Made by a program: the position numbers and the translations under genes
Assembly (NCBI RefSeq): GCF_004027225.2
Contig: NW_022651105.1
Span: forward strand, 62,001-126,000
Direction: 5' to 3'
Length of the DNA stretch: 64,000 nt
Source: Strigops habroptila
Taxonomy: Eukaryota > Chordata > Aves > Psittaciformes > Psittacidae
The notes under the pieces: model-generated
Database searches by the model: none
Told to the model about the DNA's origin: nothing
What the model saw: the letters and a program-made list of their open reading frames with translations, nothing else
Shown: positions 1-17,500 of the stretch, piece by piece
Numbering within the stretch: position 1 is the first letter of the stretch
Layout of the letters: every line of letters begins with the position of its first letter

Positions 1-199
1 GTGTCTTGGGTGTTGGAGGGGTGAAAATGGGGAGTTGGGGGGGGGCTGGAGGTGGGGGGGGCTTTGGGGACAGGCTCAGTGCTTGGGGGGGGGTTTGGAG
101 GCTGGTTTTGGCCCCGGGGGGGGGCTTAGGGGGGTGAATGGGCAGCGGGGGGGGGGGGGCGGGGGGGAGGGTGGGGGTGTGGAGCTTAGGACCCGTGGG

Positions 200-400
200 G
201 GCAGCGTCCGCCTTGGCCACGCCCCCTGCTCTGGTCGCTCCTCCTATCCCAGCGAGGCTCCGCCCATCTCCTGGTGCCCGCGCATGCGCATGCTCGCAGG
301 ACCCGGAAGCGGCTCTCCTGGGCGCCGCCATATTGCGCCCGCTCCCTTCCGTACGGACCGGAGGCGGCGGCGGCGGGGCCCGGCCCGGGCGGCTCCAGCC
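200..400 (+). promoter_or_regulatory. RAB4B: RAB4B promoter and 5'UTR
   Basis: This is a TATA-less CpG-island promoter just upstream of the RAB4B ATG. Visible motifs are GC boxes (CCACGCCCC near 219, CTCCGCCC near 258), an NRF1 palindrome GCGCATGCGC at 280-289, an ETS core CCGGAAG at 303-309 and a YY1-like GCCGCCAT at 324-331. This mix is typical of a housekeeping promoter. The transcription start is inferred to lie around 300-350; no initiator was proven. Confidence 0.7.
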
Positions 401-5100
<4,700 letters not shown>

Positions 5101-5110
5101 GCGCCCCGGT

Positions 5111-6650
5111 GAGCGGGGCTGCCCCAAACTGCCCCAAACTGCCCCAAACTGCCCCAAACTGCCCCAAGCTGCCCCAAACGGCCCCAAAACTGCCCCAAAC
5201 GGCCCCAAAACCGCCCCCAAACAGTATCAAACTGCCCCAAACTGCCCCAAACTGCCCCAAAACTGCCCCAAACGGCCCCAAAACAGCCCAAAACCGCCCC
5301 CAAACAGTATCAAACTGCCCCAAACTGCCCCAAACAGCCCCAAACGTGCCCCAAGCAGCCCCAAACAGCTCCAAACCTGCCCCAAACAGCCCAAACCTGC
5401 CCCAAACAGCCCCAAACCTGCCCAAAACAGCCCGAAACAGCCCCCAAACAGCCCCAAACTGCCCCAAGCAGCCCCAAACCTGCCCCAAACAGCCCCAAAC
5501 TGCCCCAAACAGCCCCAAACAGCACCAAACCTGCTCCAAACAGCCCCAAACCTGCTCCAAACAGCCCCAAACTGCCCCAAACCTGCCCCAAACTGCCCCA
5601 AACAGCCGCAAACTGCCCCAAAACAGCCCCAAACTGCCCCAAACCTGCCCCAAACTGCCCCAAACAGCCGCAAACTGCCCCAAGCAGCCCCAAACCAGCC
5701 CCAAACAGCCCCAAACCAGCCCCAAACAGCCCCAAACCTGCCCCAAACTGCCCCAAACAGCCCTAAACTTCCCCAAACCAGCCCCAAACTGCCCCAAACA
5801 GCCCCAAACCAGCCCCAAACAGCCCCAAACCTGCCCCGAACTGCCCCAGAGAGTCCCAAACTGCCCCAAACAGCCCTAAACTTCCCCGAACAGCCCCAAA
5901 CTGCCCCAAACCTGCCCCAAACTGCCCCAAACAGCCCCAAACCTGCCCCAAACTGCCCCAAACTGCCCCAAACAGCCCTAAACTTCCCCAAACAGCCCCA
6001 AACCAGCCCCAAACAGCCCCAAACTGCCCCAAACTGCCCCAAACTGCCCCAAACCTGCCCCAAACTGCCCCAAACAGCCCCAAACCTGCCCCAAACCTGC
6101 CCCAAACCTGCCCCAAACTGACCCAAACCGCCCCAAACTGCCCCAAACCTGCCCCAAACCACCCCAAACCTGCCCCAAACTGCCCCAAACTGCCCCAAAC
6201 AGCCGCAAACTGCCCCAAACTGCCCCAAACCAGCCCCAAACAGCCCCAAACCTGCCCCAAACTGCCCCAGAGAGTCCCAAACTGCCCCAAACAGCCCTAA
6301 ACTTCCCCAAACAGCCCCAAACCAGCCCCAAACAGCCCCAAACCAGCCCCAAACAGCCCCAAACTTCCCCCAAACAGCCCCAAACCAACCAAAACAGCCC
6401 CACACTGCCACAAACAGCCCCAAACAGCCCAAAACACCCAAAACCAGACAAAACAGCTGAAAACCAGCCACAACCCAGCCCCGAACAGCCCAAACCACCC
6501 AAAACCAGAGTCCAACCCCCCCTGAAACACCCCAAAGCCACCCTGGAAACATCCCATAACACCCCAAAACCAGCCCCAAACACCCCAAAACCACCCCATA
6601 ACACCCCAAACCCCCCCCAGAACCACCCCCAAAACCCCCCGAAACCACCC
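5111..6650. repeat. 10-bp CCCCAAACTG/CCCCAAACAG array in a RAB4B 3'UTR intron
   Basis: More than 100 copies of a decamer (CCCCAAACTG, CCCCAAACAG, CCCCAAACCTG variants), nearly pure to about 6400 and then degenerate. It lies between a good donor (CCCCG|GTGAGC, exon end 5108) and a good acceptor (CCCCTCCAG, exon start 6705), so it should be spliced out of the 3'UTR. Confidence 0.9.
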
Positions 6651-6704
6651 CAAAACACCAAAAACCACCCTAAAACCCTTTTCCCCCCCTTTTCCCCCCT
6701 CCAG

Positions 6705-7065
6705 GACCTCGTGCCTCGCTGCGCCCCCCCCATCCGGACGCTCCAGGATTCCCATTGGGATTCACTCCACGCTCCAACCGGATCCAGCGCCCCCCCCCCC
6801 CCACAACACCCCTTTGGGGGGCCCCCCCCAGCCCCCCGAGGGTATCGGGGGGGGGGGGAGAGTCGGGTTGTACCATTATGTGTGGGGCTGGGGGGGTGTC
6901 CCCAGCACCCCCCTTTGGGGCTCCCCATTGTGGGGGGGGGGTCCTTCTGCTTCATGTTATTTATTGCACTGGGTTTGGGGGGGTTTGGGGGGGTTGGGGG
7001 GGGTCGGGCCGTGTCCCCCCCCCCCGATGGTGTCCCTGGGACATAAAGCGGTGACGTTTTCCAGC
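6705..7065 (+). other. RAB4B: RAB4B terminal non-coding exon (3'UTR)
   Basis: Non-repetitive sequence that follows a strong polypyrimidine acceptor. It contains a CATAAA poly(A)-signal variant at 7042-7047 and TTATTTATTGCA near 6958. The junction lies only 8 nt after the stop codon, so it should not trigger nonsense-mediated decay. Human RAB4B is believed also to have a 3'UTR-only last exon. The exact end is inferred. Confidence 0.55.
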
Positions 7066-7119
7066 CTGAGGCTCCTCCTGGGGGAAACGGGGGGACTTGG
7101 GGGGCGGGGGGGGCTTACA

Positions 7120-7340
7120 CGGGTTTACACGCCTCTACATGTGCTTACACGCCTCTACACGGGTTTACACGGCTCTACACGTGTTTACTTGGCTCTACAC
7201 GGGTTTACATGGCTCTACACGGGTTTACACGCCTCTACCTGTGTTTACACGGCTCTACACAGGTTTACACGGCTCTACATGTGTTTACACGCCTCTGCAT
7301 GTGTTTACATGCCTCTACACGGCTTCACACACTCCGCACA
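7120..7340. repeat. 20-bp minisatellite downstream of RAB4B
   Basis: About 11 copies of a GGGTTTACACGGCTCTACAC unit. Confidence 0.9.
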
Positions 7341-7384
7341 CACGTCTTGGGCTCTGCAGCAGGACCCTGCGTGCACGGGACGGG

Positions 7385-7960
7385 GCACCCCAATGGGAGA
7401 GGGCACCCCATAGACCCTATAGCACCCCATAGAGCCCATAGCACCCCATTGAGCACCCTATGACACCCCATAGACCCCATAGCACCCCATTGAGCACCCT
7501 ATGACACCCCATAGAACCCATAGCACCCCATTGAGCACCCTATGACACCCCGGAGCACCCTATAGCACCCCATTGAGCACCCTATGACACCCCGGAGCAC
7601 CCTATAGCACCGCATTGAGCACCCTATGACACCCCATAGACCCCATAGCACCCCATTGAGCACCCTATGACACCCCAGAGCACCCCATAGAGCACCCTAT
7701 GACATTCCAGAGCACCCCATGCACCCCACCCTATGGCACCCCATAGCACCCCATACACCCCACATCACCCTATGGCACCCCATGGCACCCCATACACCCT
7801 ACATCACCCTATGGCACCCCAAAGCACCCCATGCACCCCAAATGACCCTATGGCACCCCATAGCACCCCACATCACCCTATGGCACCCCATGCACCCCCC
7901 ATCACCCTATGGCACCCCATGCACCCCACATCACCCTGTGGCACCCACTGGCCGCCCCTC
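7385..7960. repeat. Minisatellite between RAB4B and AXL
   Basis: Units built from CACCCCATAGAGCACC and CTATGACACCCC, grading into CACCCCATGCACCCCA. No gene-like sequence is seen in this RAB4B-AXL spacer. Confidence 0.85.
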
Positions 7961-8575
7961 ACCCCCCATGGCGGGGGGGGCCGGAGCCGGTTCCGCCGCT
8001 TCCCCTTTCGGGATGAGACGGGAGGAAGCGGCCGGAGCCGGAACCCCCCGGACCCGCTGCGGGGCGCCCCCTCCCCGCTCGGCTCCCCCCGATCCCGGTC
8101 CCCGCTCGGGGTCCCCCCGGTCCCGTCCCGATCCCACTTCGGGGTCCCCCCGGTCCCAATCCCCGCTCGGGTCCCCCCGATCCTGATCCCCGTTCGGGAC
8201 CCCCGATCCCGGTCTCAGTTCGGGTCCCCCCATTCCCAATCCCAGTTCGGATCCCCCCGATCCCAATCTCCGTTCGGGGTCCCCCCGGTCCCATCCCGAT
8301 CCCACTTCGGATCCCCCCATTCCCGATCCCCGTTCGGGGTCCCCCTGGTCCCGTCCCGATCCCGATCCCCGCTCAGGTCCCCCCGCTCCCATTCCCGGTC
8401 CCGTCCCGTTCCCGGTCCCGTTCCCGTCCCCCCCCTCCCCTTCCCGCCCCCCCCCGCCTCGGGCGCGGTCGCTTCGTCCCGGCACAAACTTCGCTCCTCC
8501 CGCTCCCGGCGCTCCCCCCCCGCTCCCGTTCACCCCGGTCCCGGCGCCGCTGTCCCGGGGGGTCCCGGGGGGGGA
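7961..8575 (+). promoter_or_regulatory. AXL: AXL upstream region with CpG-rich repeat
   Basis: CpG-dense sequence directly upstream of the AXL ATG. From about 8070 to 8420 it is a tandem array of CCCCGATCCC, TTCGGGGTCCCCC and CCGGTCCC elements with about seven imperfect units. The stretch 8460-8575 is unique and probably holds the transcription start and 5'UTR. No TATA box is seen. Promoter role is inferred from position. Confidence 0.5.
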
Positions 8576-11500
8576 ATGGGGGGGCCCGTCCCGGCGCTGG
8601 TGGCGCTTCTGGCGGCCGCCGCCCTGCGAACGGCGGCGGGAACGGAAACGGGGATGGAAACGGGAATGGAAACGGGAACGGCCACGGCCCCGCCCGGTCA
8701 GTTGGGGGGGGCGGTTTGGGGGGGGTGCGGGTTAAGGGGGGGGTGCGGGATCAAGGAGGGGGGACGGGATAACGGGGGGGGCAGGATGAAGAGGGGGGGT
8801 CAGGGTAAAGGGGGGGGGGTGGGGTAAGGGGGGGTCAGGATGAAGGAGAAGTCCGGGATAAGGGGGGGTCCGGGGTAAGGGGGGGTCCGGCATCAAGGGG
8901 GGGGTTCGGGATCAAGGTGGGGGTCGGGATCAAGGGTGGGGTACGGGATAACGGAGGAGTACGGGATAACGGGGGGGTCAGGATGAGGGGGGGGGGTCGG
9001 GATAAGGAGAGGGTCCGGGATCAAGGGGGGGGGCCGGGAGAAGGAGGGGGGCCGGGATCAAGGGGGGTCTGGGATGGGGGGGGGTCCGGGATCAAGGGGG
9101 GGGCAGGGATAACGGGGGGGCAGGATGAAGGGGGGGGTCGGGATAAGGTGGGGTTCGGGATCAAGGGGGGGTCAGGATGAAGGGGGGGGGGTCCGGGATC
9201 AAGGGAGCTCCGGGATCAAGGGGGGGTCTGGGTAGAGGGAGGGGGTCCGGGATCGCTGGGGGGGTCCCGGGGGGGTCCCGCTGTCCCGTTCCCCCCCCCC
9301 GCACATGCCGGGAATGCCGAAGGGTCCCGTGGGAGCGGGGGGGGCCCTGCGGCGGGTCATGACCCCCCAACTTCCCTTCCCACGGCCCCGGGACCCCCGT
9401 CCCACTGCGATGGGGGGCACTGGGGGCGATGGGGGGTGATAGGGGGCAATGGGGCACTGTGAGGGCAATGGGGGGCAGTGGGGGCACTGCCTGCATTGGG
9501 GGTCTCAGAGGGTATTGGGTCAATGGGGGGTATTGGGGGTTCCTGGGGTACACTGGGGGGCACTGGGGATATTGGGTGTCAATGGGGGATGTTGGGGGGT
9601 GCTGGGGTTCAGTGGGGGGGTCACTGGGGGCACTGGTGTTCAATGGTGTTCAGTGGGGTTCGGTGGGGTTCAGTGGGGGGCAATGGTGTCAATGGTGTTC
9701 AATGGGGTTCAGTGGGGTTCAGTGGGGGGCAATGGGGTTCAATGGTGTCAATGGGGTTCAGTGGAGTTCAATGGGGGGCAATGGGGTTCAGTGAGGTTCA
9801 ATGGGTTCAGTAGTGTTCAGTGGGGTTCAAGGGGGTCAGTGGGGTTCAGTGGGGTTCAATGGGGTCAATGGGGTTCAATGGGTTCAGTGGTGTTCGGTGA
9901 CGTTCGATGGTGTCAAGGGGGTTCAATGGGTGTCAAGGGGTTGAATGGGGGTCAATGGGGTTCAGTGGGGTTCAATAGGTGTCAATGGGGTTCAGTGGGG
10001 TTCAGTGGGGTTCAATGGTGTCAGTGGGGTTCAGTGGGGTTCAATGGGTTCGGTGGTGTCAATGGGTATCAATGGATGTCAATGGTGTTTGATGTGGTTC
10101 AATGGGTGTCAATGGGTGTCAGTGGGTGTCGGTGGTGCTCACTGGGTGTCGGTGGGTGTCCATGGTGCTCACTGGGGTTCAGTGGGTGTCCAGGGTATTG
10201 ATGGGTGTCAGTGTGTGTCAGTGGGTGTCCATGGGGATCAATGGGTGTCAATGATGTCAATGGGTGTCGATGGTGTCAACGGGTGTCAATGATGTCAATG
10301 GGTGTCGATGGTGTCAATGGGTGTCAATGATGTCAATGGGTGTCGATGATGTCAATGGGTGTCAATGATGTCAATGGGTGTCAATGGGTGTCGATGGTGT
10401 CAATGGGTGTCAATGATGTCAATGGGTGTCGATGATGTCAATGGGTGTCGATGATGTCAATGGGTGTCAATGGGTGTCGATGATGTCAATGGGTGTCCAT
10501 GGGTATCAGTGGGTGTCCACGGGTGTCGATGGGTGTCAATGATGTCGATGGGTGTCGGTGGGTGTCACTGGTGTCACTGGTGTCCCCGGTGCCCCCCCGC
10601 AGGGCTGTGGCTGCTGGAGCCCCCCCGGAACGTGTCGGCGGCGCCGGGGGCCGCGGTGCGGCTGCGGTGCCGGGTGCGGGGCGCGGGGCCCCCCCCGGAG
10701 CTGGGCTGGAGCCGGGACGGGCTCCCGGTGCCCGCGGACACCGACCAGGCGCTGGTGCCGCTCGGCAGCGGAGGGTGGCTCGGGGCCACCGAGCTGCGGT
10801 GCGTGCCGGGGCGGGATGCGGCGGCACAGAGCCGGGGCACTGCCCTGCGGCGGGATGCAGCGGGGTGCGGCGGGATAGAGCGGGATGGAGCAGGATACAG
10901 TGGGATAGAGTGGGATACAGTGGGGTGCAGCGGGATAGAGAGGGATAGAGTGGGATAGATACAGGGGGATAGAGCGGGATACAGCGGGGTGCGGCACGGT
11001 AGAGCGGGATAGACACACCGGGATAGAGCAGGATAGAACGGGATAGATACAGCGGGATAGAGCAGGATACAGTGGGGTGCAGCGGGATAGAGCGGGATAG
11101 ACACAGTGGGATAGAGCGGGATACAATGGGGTGCAGCGGGATAGAGCGGGATACAGTGGGATAGAACGGGATAGAGCAGGATAGAGCAGGATAGACACAG
11201 TGTGATAGACACAGTGGGATAGAGCAGGATACAGTGGGATAGAGCGGGATGGAGCAGGATACAGCAGGAATGGGGGTGCCTCGGGGTGCCCGAGCTCCAT
11301 TACACGGAGGACACACCGGGATGTACCAGGATACATTGGGATAATGGGATAACTGGGACACAGCACCGGGACACGGGCACTGGGACATGGGCACACACGT
11401 GTGTCCCATGTATCCGTGTCCCGTGTCACACGTGTCCACACGTGCCCCGCAGGCTGGTGCCGGTGCAGGGCTCCCACTCGGGCCGGTACCGGTGCTGGGC

Positions 11501-14500
11501 CCGGGCCGGGGGGCGGCAGCTGCTGTCACCGGAGGCGCATCTGGAGCTGGCGGGTGAGTGACCCCCAACGGCTGGCTCTGCCCCATAGAAGCAGCTCCGC
11601 CCCATAGATGTGGGTCCGCCCCATGGGGATCACCTCATAGATGGTGTCCCATAAGTGTGGGTCACCTCATAGCTGTGGGTCCACCCCATAAGTGTGGGTC
11701 ACCCCACAGCTGTGGGTCTGCCCCAGAAGTGTGTGTCACCCCATAGCTGTGGGTCTGCCCCAGAAGTGTGTGTCAGCCCCATAAGTGTGTGTCACTCCAT
11801 AGCTGTGGGTCTGCCCCATAAGTGTAGGTCAGCCCCATAAGTGTGTGTCACTCCATAGCTGTGGGTCTGCCCCATAAGTGTAGGTCAGCCCCATAAGTGT
11901 GTGTCACCCCATAGCTGTGGGTCTGCCCCATAAGTGTGTGTCACCCCACGGCTGTGGGTCCTCCGTCGCTGTCCCCCCGCAGGGCTGCCGCAGTTCGAGG
12001 AGGAGCCGCAGGACGCGGAGGTGCCGGTGGGGGGCGCGCTCACGCTGCGCTGTGGGGCGCGGGGCCCCCCCGAGCCCGTGCGGATCCTGTGGCTGCGGGA
12101 CGGGGCCCCCCTGGAGCCCCCCGCGGAGCCCGCGGCCAACGGCAGCTCCACGCTGCGGCTGAGCGGTGAGGGGGGGCCACGGACCCTGCAGCCCCCAGAG
12201 AACCCCACAGACCCCTATAGACCCATTGCCCCCATTGCCCCCCATTGCCCCCATTGCCCCATTGCCCCCATTGCCCCCATTGCCCCCCATTGCCCCCATT
12301 ACCCCATTGCCCCATTGCCCCCATTGCCCCCATTGCCCCCCATTGCCCCCATTACCCCATTGCCCCATTGCCCCCATTGCCCCATTGCCCCCATAGCCCC
12401 CATTGCCCCCATTGCCCCCCATTGCCCCCATTACCCCATTGCCCCCATTGCCCCCATTGCCCCCCATTGCCCCCATTACCCCATTGCCCCATTGCCCCCA
12501 TTGCCCCCATTGCCCCCCATTGCCCCCATTACCCCCCTTGCCCCATTACCCCCATTGCCCCCATTGCCCCATTGCTCCCATTGCCCCCATAGTCCCCATT
12601 GCCCCCATTGCCCCCATTCCTCCCATTGCCCCATTGCCCCCATAGCCCCCATTGCCCCCATTGCCTCCCATTGCCCCCATTGCCCCCATTGCCCCCATTG
12701 CCCCCATTACCCCATTGCCCCCATTGCCCCCATTGCTCTCATTGCCCCCCATTGCCCCATTGCCCCCCGTTGCCCCCATTACCCCCATTACCCCCATTGC
12801 CCCCAAGGCCCCCACTGCCCCCCACATCCCCCCATATCCCCGCAGGTCTCACCCGCAGCAGCACGTTCTCCTGCGAGGCGCACAACGCCCGCGGGGTGGC
12901 GACATCCCGGGGCGCGACCATTACAGGTAACGGGGGGGGGGGTGTCACACTTTGGGGGGGGTCCCCCCCTCCTTTGCCTGGTGCCCCCCCTTTTAAGGGG
13001 TGTCCCATTGACCTGTGTCCCCCCCCCATTGCGTGTAACGGGGGGGGTCACACACTGGGGGGGTCCCCCCTGTTTGGGGGGTCCCACTGACCCGTGTGTC
13101 CCCCCCGCAGTGGTGCCGCAGCCCCCCCGGCAGGTGGCGCTGTTGGGGCGCGGCCCCGATTGGCTGGAGCTGGGCTGGGAGCTGGGGGAGGCGGGAGAGA
13201 GTCACGTGACCCAGTGCTGGGTGCAGGTGCTGGCGGGGGGGGCATGGGGGCAATGGGGGCAATGGGGGGCAATGGGGGGCATGGTGGGCTATGGGGGCAA
13301 TGGGGGGCTATGGGGGGCATGGGGGGCTATGGGGGGCATGGGGGGCTATAGGGGGCATGGGGGGCTATGGGGATATGGGGGGTATGGGGGCAATAGGAGG
13401 CTATGGGGGGCATGGGGGGCTATGGGGGCAATGGAGGATATGGGGGGTATGGGGGCATGGGGGGCTACGGGGGGCATGGGGGGCTATAGGGGGCATGGGG
13501 GGCTATCGGGATATGGGGGGTATGGGGGCAATGGGAGGCTATGGGGGGCATGGTGGGCTATGGGGGCAATGGAGGATATGGGGGGTATGGGGGCATGGGG
13601 GCTATGGGGATATGGGGGGTATGGGGGCAATGGGGGGTATGAGGGCATGGGGGGCTATGGGGGGCATGGGGGGTATGGGGGCTATGGGGCTAGGGGGCTA
13701 TGGGGGATATGGGGGCTATGGGTCTAGGGGGGATCTATTGATGGGTTATGGAGGGGTTATGGGGTCTATGGAGGGTCTGTGGGAGTCTCTGGGGGGTTAT
13801 GGGGGGTGGCTGGCAGGCTATGGGGGGTTATGGGGGTCTGTGGGGGGGTTATGGGGGGTTGTGGGTGGTCTGTGGGGTATCTGTGGTCACTCTCTGTGTC
13901 TCTATGGTCACTCAATGCTCTTTCCATGCTCTCTCTATGGTCCCTCTGTGGTCTCTATGGGCGCTCTATGCTCTCTCTATGGTGTCTGTATGGTCACTCT
14001 GTGATATTTCTATGGTCTCTCTATGGTCACTCTATGCTCTCTCTGTGCTTTTTCCATGGTCTCTCCATGGTGTCTCTATGGTTATTCTATGGTCTCTCTA
14101 TGTTCTCTCCATGCTCTCTATGGTCTCTCTATGCTCTCTCTATGGTCTCCCTATGCTCTTTCCATGCTGTCTCTATGGTCTCTCTATGGTCACTCTATGG
14201 TGTCTCTATGGTGTCTCTATGCTCTCTCTATGCTCTCTCCATGGTCCCTCCCCGGTGTCTCTATGGTCACTCTATGGTCTCTCTATGGTCTCTCTCTCTC
14301 TATGCTCTCTCCATGGCGTCTCTATGCTCTCTCTATGGTCTCTCTATGGTGGCTCCGTGCTCTCTCCCTGGTCCGCCCCCGCCGGCTGTGGCGCCCCCTG
14401 CAGGCGGAGGCGGGCGGTCACGTGCAGGAGCGCGCGGCCCCGGTCCCGCCCCCCGCGCTGCGGCTCGCGGGGCTCCGCCCCTTCACGCGGTACCGGGCGC

Positions 14501-17500
14501 GCGTGCGCTGCGGCGCCTCCGCCTGGAGCCAATGGGAGCGCGCCCAGACCCGCGAGGGGGGTCAGCGCGGGGTCAGCGGGGGGCGGGCGGGGTCAGCGGG
14601 GGGTCAATGGGGGGTGAATTGGAGGTCAATGGGGGTGAATGGCGGGTCAATGGGGGGTCAATGGGGGTCAGTGGGGGCTATGGGGGGTCACTGGGGGGTT
14701 ATGGGGGGTCAATGGGGTCAATGGGGGGTCAATGGTGGGTCAATGGGAGGTCAATGGGGGGCCAATGGGGGGCTATGGGGGGTCAACTGGGGGTCAATGG
14801 GGGGCTATGGGGGGGTCAATGGGCAGTGAATTGGAGGTCAATCGGGGGTCAATGGAGGGTAGTGGGGGGTCAATGGGGGATCAATGGGGGGCTATGAGGG
14901 GTCAATGGGGGGTCAATGGAGGTCAATGGGGGTCAATGGGGGTCAATGGGGGGTCAGTGGGGGGTCAATAGGGGGCTATGGGGGGCCATAGGAGGGCTAT
15001 GAGAGGGTCTATGGGGCACTATGGGGGGTCAATGGAGGGTACATGGGGGTGTATGGGGAGCTATGGGGGGCTATGGGGTGTCTGTGGGTCTGTGGGGGGC
15101 TATGGGGTGCTATGGGGGGTCAATGGAGGGTGTATGAGGGGTGTATGGGGTCAATGGGGGGCTATAGGGGTCAATGGGGGTCACTGGGGGGGCTATGGGG
15201 TGTGTATGTGGGTCAGTGGGGGTCACTGGGGGTCAGTGGGGGTCACTGGGGGTCAATGGGGGTCACTGGGGGTCGGTGGTTCCCGCGGGGCCCCCCCGTG
15301 ACCCCTCCCCCCCCCCAGCTCCGGGCGCCCCCCCCGAGAACGTGACGCTGGAACGGGCGGGGCGGCGCGTGCGGGTGCGCTGGGCGCCCCCTAGCGGGCA
15401 GCTCAACGGCGCGCTCCGGGGCTTCCGCCTGCGCTATGGGGGGGACCGGGACCCCCAGGTGAGACCCACAGCGACCCACAGCGACACATAGACACCCACA
15501 GCGACCCACAGAGACCCCACAGAGACCCACAGAGACCCCACAGAGACCCATAGAGACCCATAGGGACACATAGAGACCCATAGAGACCCCACTGCGACCC
15601 ATAGAGACCCCACTGCGACCCACTGCAACCCACAGCGACCCATAGAGACCCCACAGAGACCCACCGCGACCCATAGCGACCCCACAGAGACCCACAGTGA
15701 CCCACAGAGGCCCCACAGAGACACAAAGGGGCACATAGGGACCCATAGAGACCCAGAGACCCACAGAGACACAGACGCCCCATAGCCACCCCATAGCGAC
15801 TCACAGACACACATAGATGCTCTATAGACACCCCGTAACAACCCACAGACACCCTATAGCAAACCATAGAGACCCATAGACACCCATAGACACCCCATAG
15901 TGACCCATAGACGCCCCCCAGAGACCCATAGACACCCCCAGAGCCCCTTAGACACCCCATAGAGACCCATAGAGCCCCATAGGGCCCCATAGACATGCCC
16001 CAGAGCCCCTCAGACACCCCATAGAGCCCCATAGCGACCCATGGAGCCCCACAGGGCCCCATAGACACCCCATAGCGACCCATGGAGCCCCACAGGGCCC
16101 CGCAGACGTGGCGGCGTGTCCCCGCGCAGGTGGAGCTGGACGTGGGGCTGGCGCAGGAGCAGAGCCTGGAGCTGCAGCAGAACCTCTGGGTGCGGGTGGC
16201 CCCGTACACGGGGGGGGGCGACGGGCCCTGGAGCCCCCGAGTGCTGCTGCCCCCCCGTGAGTCCCGCCTGCGCCCCCACCTGCGCCCCAGGGGCCACGGC
16301 CCTTATCCCATGTCCATTATCCCATATCCCACACCCCACACCCCAAATCCCACACCCCTTGTCCCACACCCCTTATCCCTTATCCCACACCCCATATCCC
16401 ACACCCCTTATCCCATATCCCACACCCCATATCCCACACCCCATATCCCACACCCCATATCCCATATCCCACATCCCATACCCCATATCCCTTATCCCAC
16501 ACCCCACACCCCACACCCCATATCCCCAGTGATGTCTCAATGTCCCCACAGTTGGAGAGACGCCCCTGGAGACACAGCCGGGTGAGGGGATGAGGATGAT
16601 GATGATGTTGGATGATGATGATGATGGATGGTGGGTGATGATGATGATGGATGAAGATGATGATGATGGATGATGATGATGGATGATGATGATGATGATG
16701 ATGGAGATGATGATGGATGATGGATGATGATGATGATGGATGATGATGATGGATGATGATGAGGGATGAGGATATGATGATGATGATGATGGATGATGGA
16801 TGATGATGGATGATGATGGACGATGATGGATAATGATGATGATGATGATGGATGATGATGCTGCTGCTGACGGGCACCCTCTGCCCGCTCCCGCAGTGCT
16901 CCCCGCGGTGGCTCTGGCTGGTGACCAGTGGCCGGCCGTGGTGGCGCTGGTGGCGCTGGTGGCGCTGGTGGCACTGGGGGTCCTGGTGGCCCGGCGCTGG
17001 AGGAGGAAGAAGCCTCATTATGGGTGAGCAGCAGCCCCCGAGCAGGGCCAGCCCTGACCCCACATCTCCCCACACGTCCCCACATGTCCCGTGTCCCCCC
17101 AGTGTGGCCTTCGCACCCCATGGGGAGCCCGTGGTGCAGTTCCGGGTGCGGAGCTCCTACAGCCGCCGATCCACCAACGCCATGCGTGAGTGTCCCTGTC
17201 CCTGTCCATGGTGTCCATGTCCATAATGTCTGTGGTGTCCATGGTGTCCATGGTGCCCATGGTGTCCATGGTGTCCGTGGTGTCCATGATGTCCATGGTG
17301 TCCATGATGTCCATGGTGTCCGTGGTGTCCATGGTGCCCGTGGTGTCCATGGTGTCCGTGATGTCCATGGTGTTCATGGTGTCCATGGTGTCCGTGGTGG
17401 CCGTGATGGCCATGATGTCCATGGTGTCCATGGTGTCCATGGTGTTCATGGTGTCCATGATGTCCATGATGTCCATGGTGTCCATGGTGTTCATGGTGCC

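Noticed and set aside
9280-9409. Possible extra AXL exon in the unique island of intron 1
   Set aside because: No paired AG and GT in a compatible phase. Exon 1 already joins exon 2 in frame with the expected leader-to-Ig transition.
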